From positions 5,406,501-5,470,500 of the forward strand of contig OV121087.1 in the NCBI GenBank assembly GCA_921293015.1: 64,000 nucleotides of DNA, in the 5' to 3' direction. The notes beneath the pieces are model-generated. The model saw only the letters and a list, made by a program, of their open reading frames with translations. It did not search any database and was not told the DNA's origin. Positions 61,571 through 64,000 of the stretch are shown here, piece by piece. The DNA is from Phorcus lineatus. Lineage: Eukaryota; Mollusca; Gastropoda; Trochida; Trochidae. The position numbers and the translations under genes were made by a program. Within the stretch, counting starts at the first letter, position 1; each line of letters opens with the position of its first letter.

Positions 61571-61640
61571 GAGTGAGTGATCAATGGATTTAAATTGCCT
61601 TTACCAATATTACATTTAACGTGTGGATGAACTTTTGTTA
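61571..61640 (-). mobile_element. SINE-like element, 3' end relic
   Basis: GAGTGAGTGATC...GGATTTAAATTGCCTTTACC, then CAATATTACATTTAACGTGTGGATGA, matches the first 70 bp (plus-strand view) of the copy at 5,071. Old and truncated. Confidence 0.5.
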
Positions 61641-62141
61641 AGCATGCGATTGATTGTTTTAGACTAGATGAGAAAGTTTAATTAAAGTTACAATACTGAG
61701 TCATAGGGCATTAAGAAATTGTGTACTTAAGAACAGCAAGACTTTATTGATAACATCTTTGTGGGATGAAGGTGAGAGCATATATACTCCGGAATGCCGT
61801 GATTTTCAAAATAAAGAGGTCCATTGAATTTCTGTTCCAGACTGAAATAAATGCTCAAAAATCCAAAATTGACTGATTTTGAAAGTAAACATACAAGTTG
61901 CACATAATGCACGATTAAAGGTAATAATGTTGACATTTGACGGACAAGTGTAATAATCATTAATTTCATCTAAATTCTGACAAAACTTTGTTACTTTTTC
62001 GTAGTTTTCATTTGTTGATGAATCCTTTACCTGTAGCCTACCAATGCTTCCACTAAATATATCTGGTGCTACAACAATTGAAATATGAATTTGAATCGTT
62101 GTCATGATGCGAACTGATCTACAGCAAATGAGGTGATTTGA

Positions 62142-62403
62142 AGTGAGGTGAGGTAAGTTGGTGTTTAACGCCGCCTTCAAGATTATTTCACTTCTATCGC
62201 GGCTGCTAGTATTAGTGCAGGGAGAAAGTCCGCAACACCATTGTGGCTATGCATTGTGGTGAACCCTGCGAGCATCGGCTGGAACTAGCGAACCATGGGA
62301 GGTACTGCGCTGAATTTCAGTGTACCTTTGCACCCAAACCTGACTGCGTGTAGACCTCCTGATCCGAAGCCGAACGCGCTAACGACTGCGCTTTCCCGCC
62401 CCC
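62142..62403 (-). mobile_element. tRNA-derived SINE with an internal deletion
   Basis: Matches 19,558-19,864 in reverse but lacks about 50 bp including the B box (the sequence jumps from the GATCAGGAGG equivalent to the CTACACGCAG equivalent). It is flanked by GAGGTGATTTGA (62,130-62,141) and GAGGTAATTTGA (62,404-62,415), a target-site duplication with one mismatch. Loss of the B box would silence polymerase III transcription. Confidence 0.88.
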
Positions 62404-62559
62404 GAGGTAATTTGATGGTTCTGTTGAATTAAAACTTGATAACACAAAAAGTACTTGATATCATATATACAGGTTGTTCAAACCATCACTAAATTCAGTT
62501 AATCTTTGTATCTTTACAAGCATTTTGAAGGTGTCTTGTTTTGAAAAATACATTGAACG

Positions 62560-63450
62560 GTTCTTATTAGATTTTGCCCTGTCTTCATCGCGATATCTTA
62601 CACTAAGGTTGATTTGAATTAGAAAATGGAAGTCATTGCTTCAATTAAGATTAACTCAAAGCCTTACATATCACTGCGTGTCCAATACAGAAATAGTTTC
62701 ACAAATAATTTACTTATCTTATTTGTCATGATGATGAGTCTATTGTTCATTGGTTGATATGGTAAAAGGGTTCATTGATCAGCTCAAAGAAACCAATGGC
62801 AAGCACTCAATAAACATGTAACCATAGGTTATTCCCGTACACATAAATGTTAATACCGAGTAAATATAAATGGTGTATGACATTATTATGATATTAGGCA
62901 TTAAATGGCATTTAATCAGCTAGAGCCGTTTATTGTACTCAATCTACGATGGATAAGTAACATCTAAAGTTTTTATCATCAATGTATTGATCCTTCAGAT
63001 CCAGTAGATTCCCTGCAAGGTAGTAAAGTTTTTATAATGGTCATCAGAATACATTTTTCTGGAAATGGATGATTAAGATCTATTAAGAAAGTTGTACGGT
63101 ATTAAAACACAAAAAACTCTGACCCAACCATGAATCATGATGGAAAAGATTGATGTCATTTTAATTTGAAAGAAGTGCATGTTATTGATGCTGTACTGTA
63201 CAACAATGCATACATTTAAAAGGAGTTAATTGATTAAAAATAAAGTAGTAGAGTGTATGTATTTAACTATTTGGAGCCTCGCAACTTGATTCGGTAGGCG
63301 AAATAATGAAAGATGAATGAGTTCAATTTGTATTATTCAATCAGCCTGGCCTGTCCATTGAATTAAATGTAATATTTATCTGTCTGTAGAGGTAGCAGCC
63401 AAAAGGTGCTCTTCACAAGAATGATCTGCTCGTCAAACAGACCTTATTCG
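62560..63450 (+). repeat. Third copy of part of blocks A and B
   Basis: AAAATGGAAGTCATTGCTTC, CACTGCGTGTCCAATACAGA, AATGGCAAGCACTCA, CCCGTACA, TATTGTACTCAA and ATTTATCTGTCTGTAGAGG follow the order of 31,990-33,480 and 55,980-57,530. It is shorter and more diverged than A against B. Confidence 0.7.
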
Positions 63451-64000
63451 GTTAGGAGGAAGACTTGAGACACGCTTGAGAGGTTCATTAGCAATAGGAA
63501 ACTTAAGATATTTCGAACCTAGCTGCATAACAAATGCCAAAAAAAAGATTCATATAATTTGCTAAAACATGAACCATGAGAGATGGTCATGCCTTCTCAT
63601 GATAGATAAACTCCTCTATTAAAGGGTAAGTCTCATTAACACCGGTGGCAAAAACAAATACACATCTCTTAATATGAGATCCATACAAGCGGATAACAAC
63701 ACATTCTTGAAATTTACTATAACAACAACTTATAAGGCTCCGATTTTTTGTTGTTAGAATGAATGCAAACGTTTCTTTTCTTTGTTTGGAACTTTTAAAT
63801 GCCATTCAAAAGGTTATTTATGTTGTAAATATTTTCGTCGGTTACAAATCAAAACAATATAATGAATATTGAAGATTCATGTCAAATATAGTTGTCTTAA
63901 TAGAGTAATATTGATATCATAGAGGAAACTCAACTCTTTTTAATATTTAAATGACATAAATGCTTTCAACAGACCATGCTAAGAGCGGATGATCAATATA
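63451..64000. other. No gene or recognised repeat
   Basis: AT-rich end of the window with short frames only. Confidence 0.45.

Overview
The window is AT-rich animal DNA and almost all of it is non-coding. The repeat content points to a lophotrochozoan, most likely a mollusc, although I cannot place a species. Evidence: a tRNA-derived SINE ending in CACCT units, a second SINE-like family ending in CACT units, a GTCCGTCCGT-type repeat common in molluscs, decayed mariner and Tc1 transposons, and CR1/L2-type LINE fragments. I recognise no complete host gene. Two stretches (18.57-19.19 kb and 40.5-40.9 kb, both minus strand) read like short pieces of coding sequence, and both are offered with low confidence. 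No retrovirus-like or capsid-bearing element was recognised.

Layout. At 0-5 kb a foldback element (0.23-0.70 kb) is followed by a 2.5-kb terminal-inverted-repeat DNA transposon (1,864-4,357) whose ends are filled with the palindrome AGACGTCT. At 5-20 kb there are several SINE insertions with clear target-site duplications, a 2.4-kb interval bounded by inverted repeats (11.1/13.4 kb), and a GTCCGTCC-type repeat. From about 20 kb onward the sequence is built from old, diverged duplications. Block A (24.4-36.7 kb) is repeated in the same order and orientation as block B (46.0-60.7 kb). A third partial copy lies at 62.6-63.4 kb, and smaller shared modules are scattered over most of the window, including its left part. 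Block B was later hit by insertions that A lacks: a Tc1/mariner/LINE cluster (47.8-49.0 kb), an ACGGCC array (49.9 kb), a foldback element (53.2 kb), a LINE 3' end (54.1 kb) and a palindromic insert (56.75 kb).

Most interesting signal. A small element family at 39.99-40.93 kb and 53.19-53.54 kb carries, on the minus strand of the first copy, a fold matching a type I hammerhead ribozyme at nearly every conserved position. The exceptions are core residues 3 and 8, which appear changed together from C-G to U-A, a compensatory pair. The element ends lie against (AT)n or (AT)n(GT)n tracts. At 53 kb the ribozyme segment has expanded into four 29-bp tandem units inside a long hairpin, and block A still shows the empty site. 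This fits the known association of hammerhead motifs with Penelope-like elements and small retrozymes, but that link is inference.
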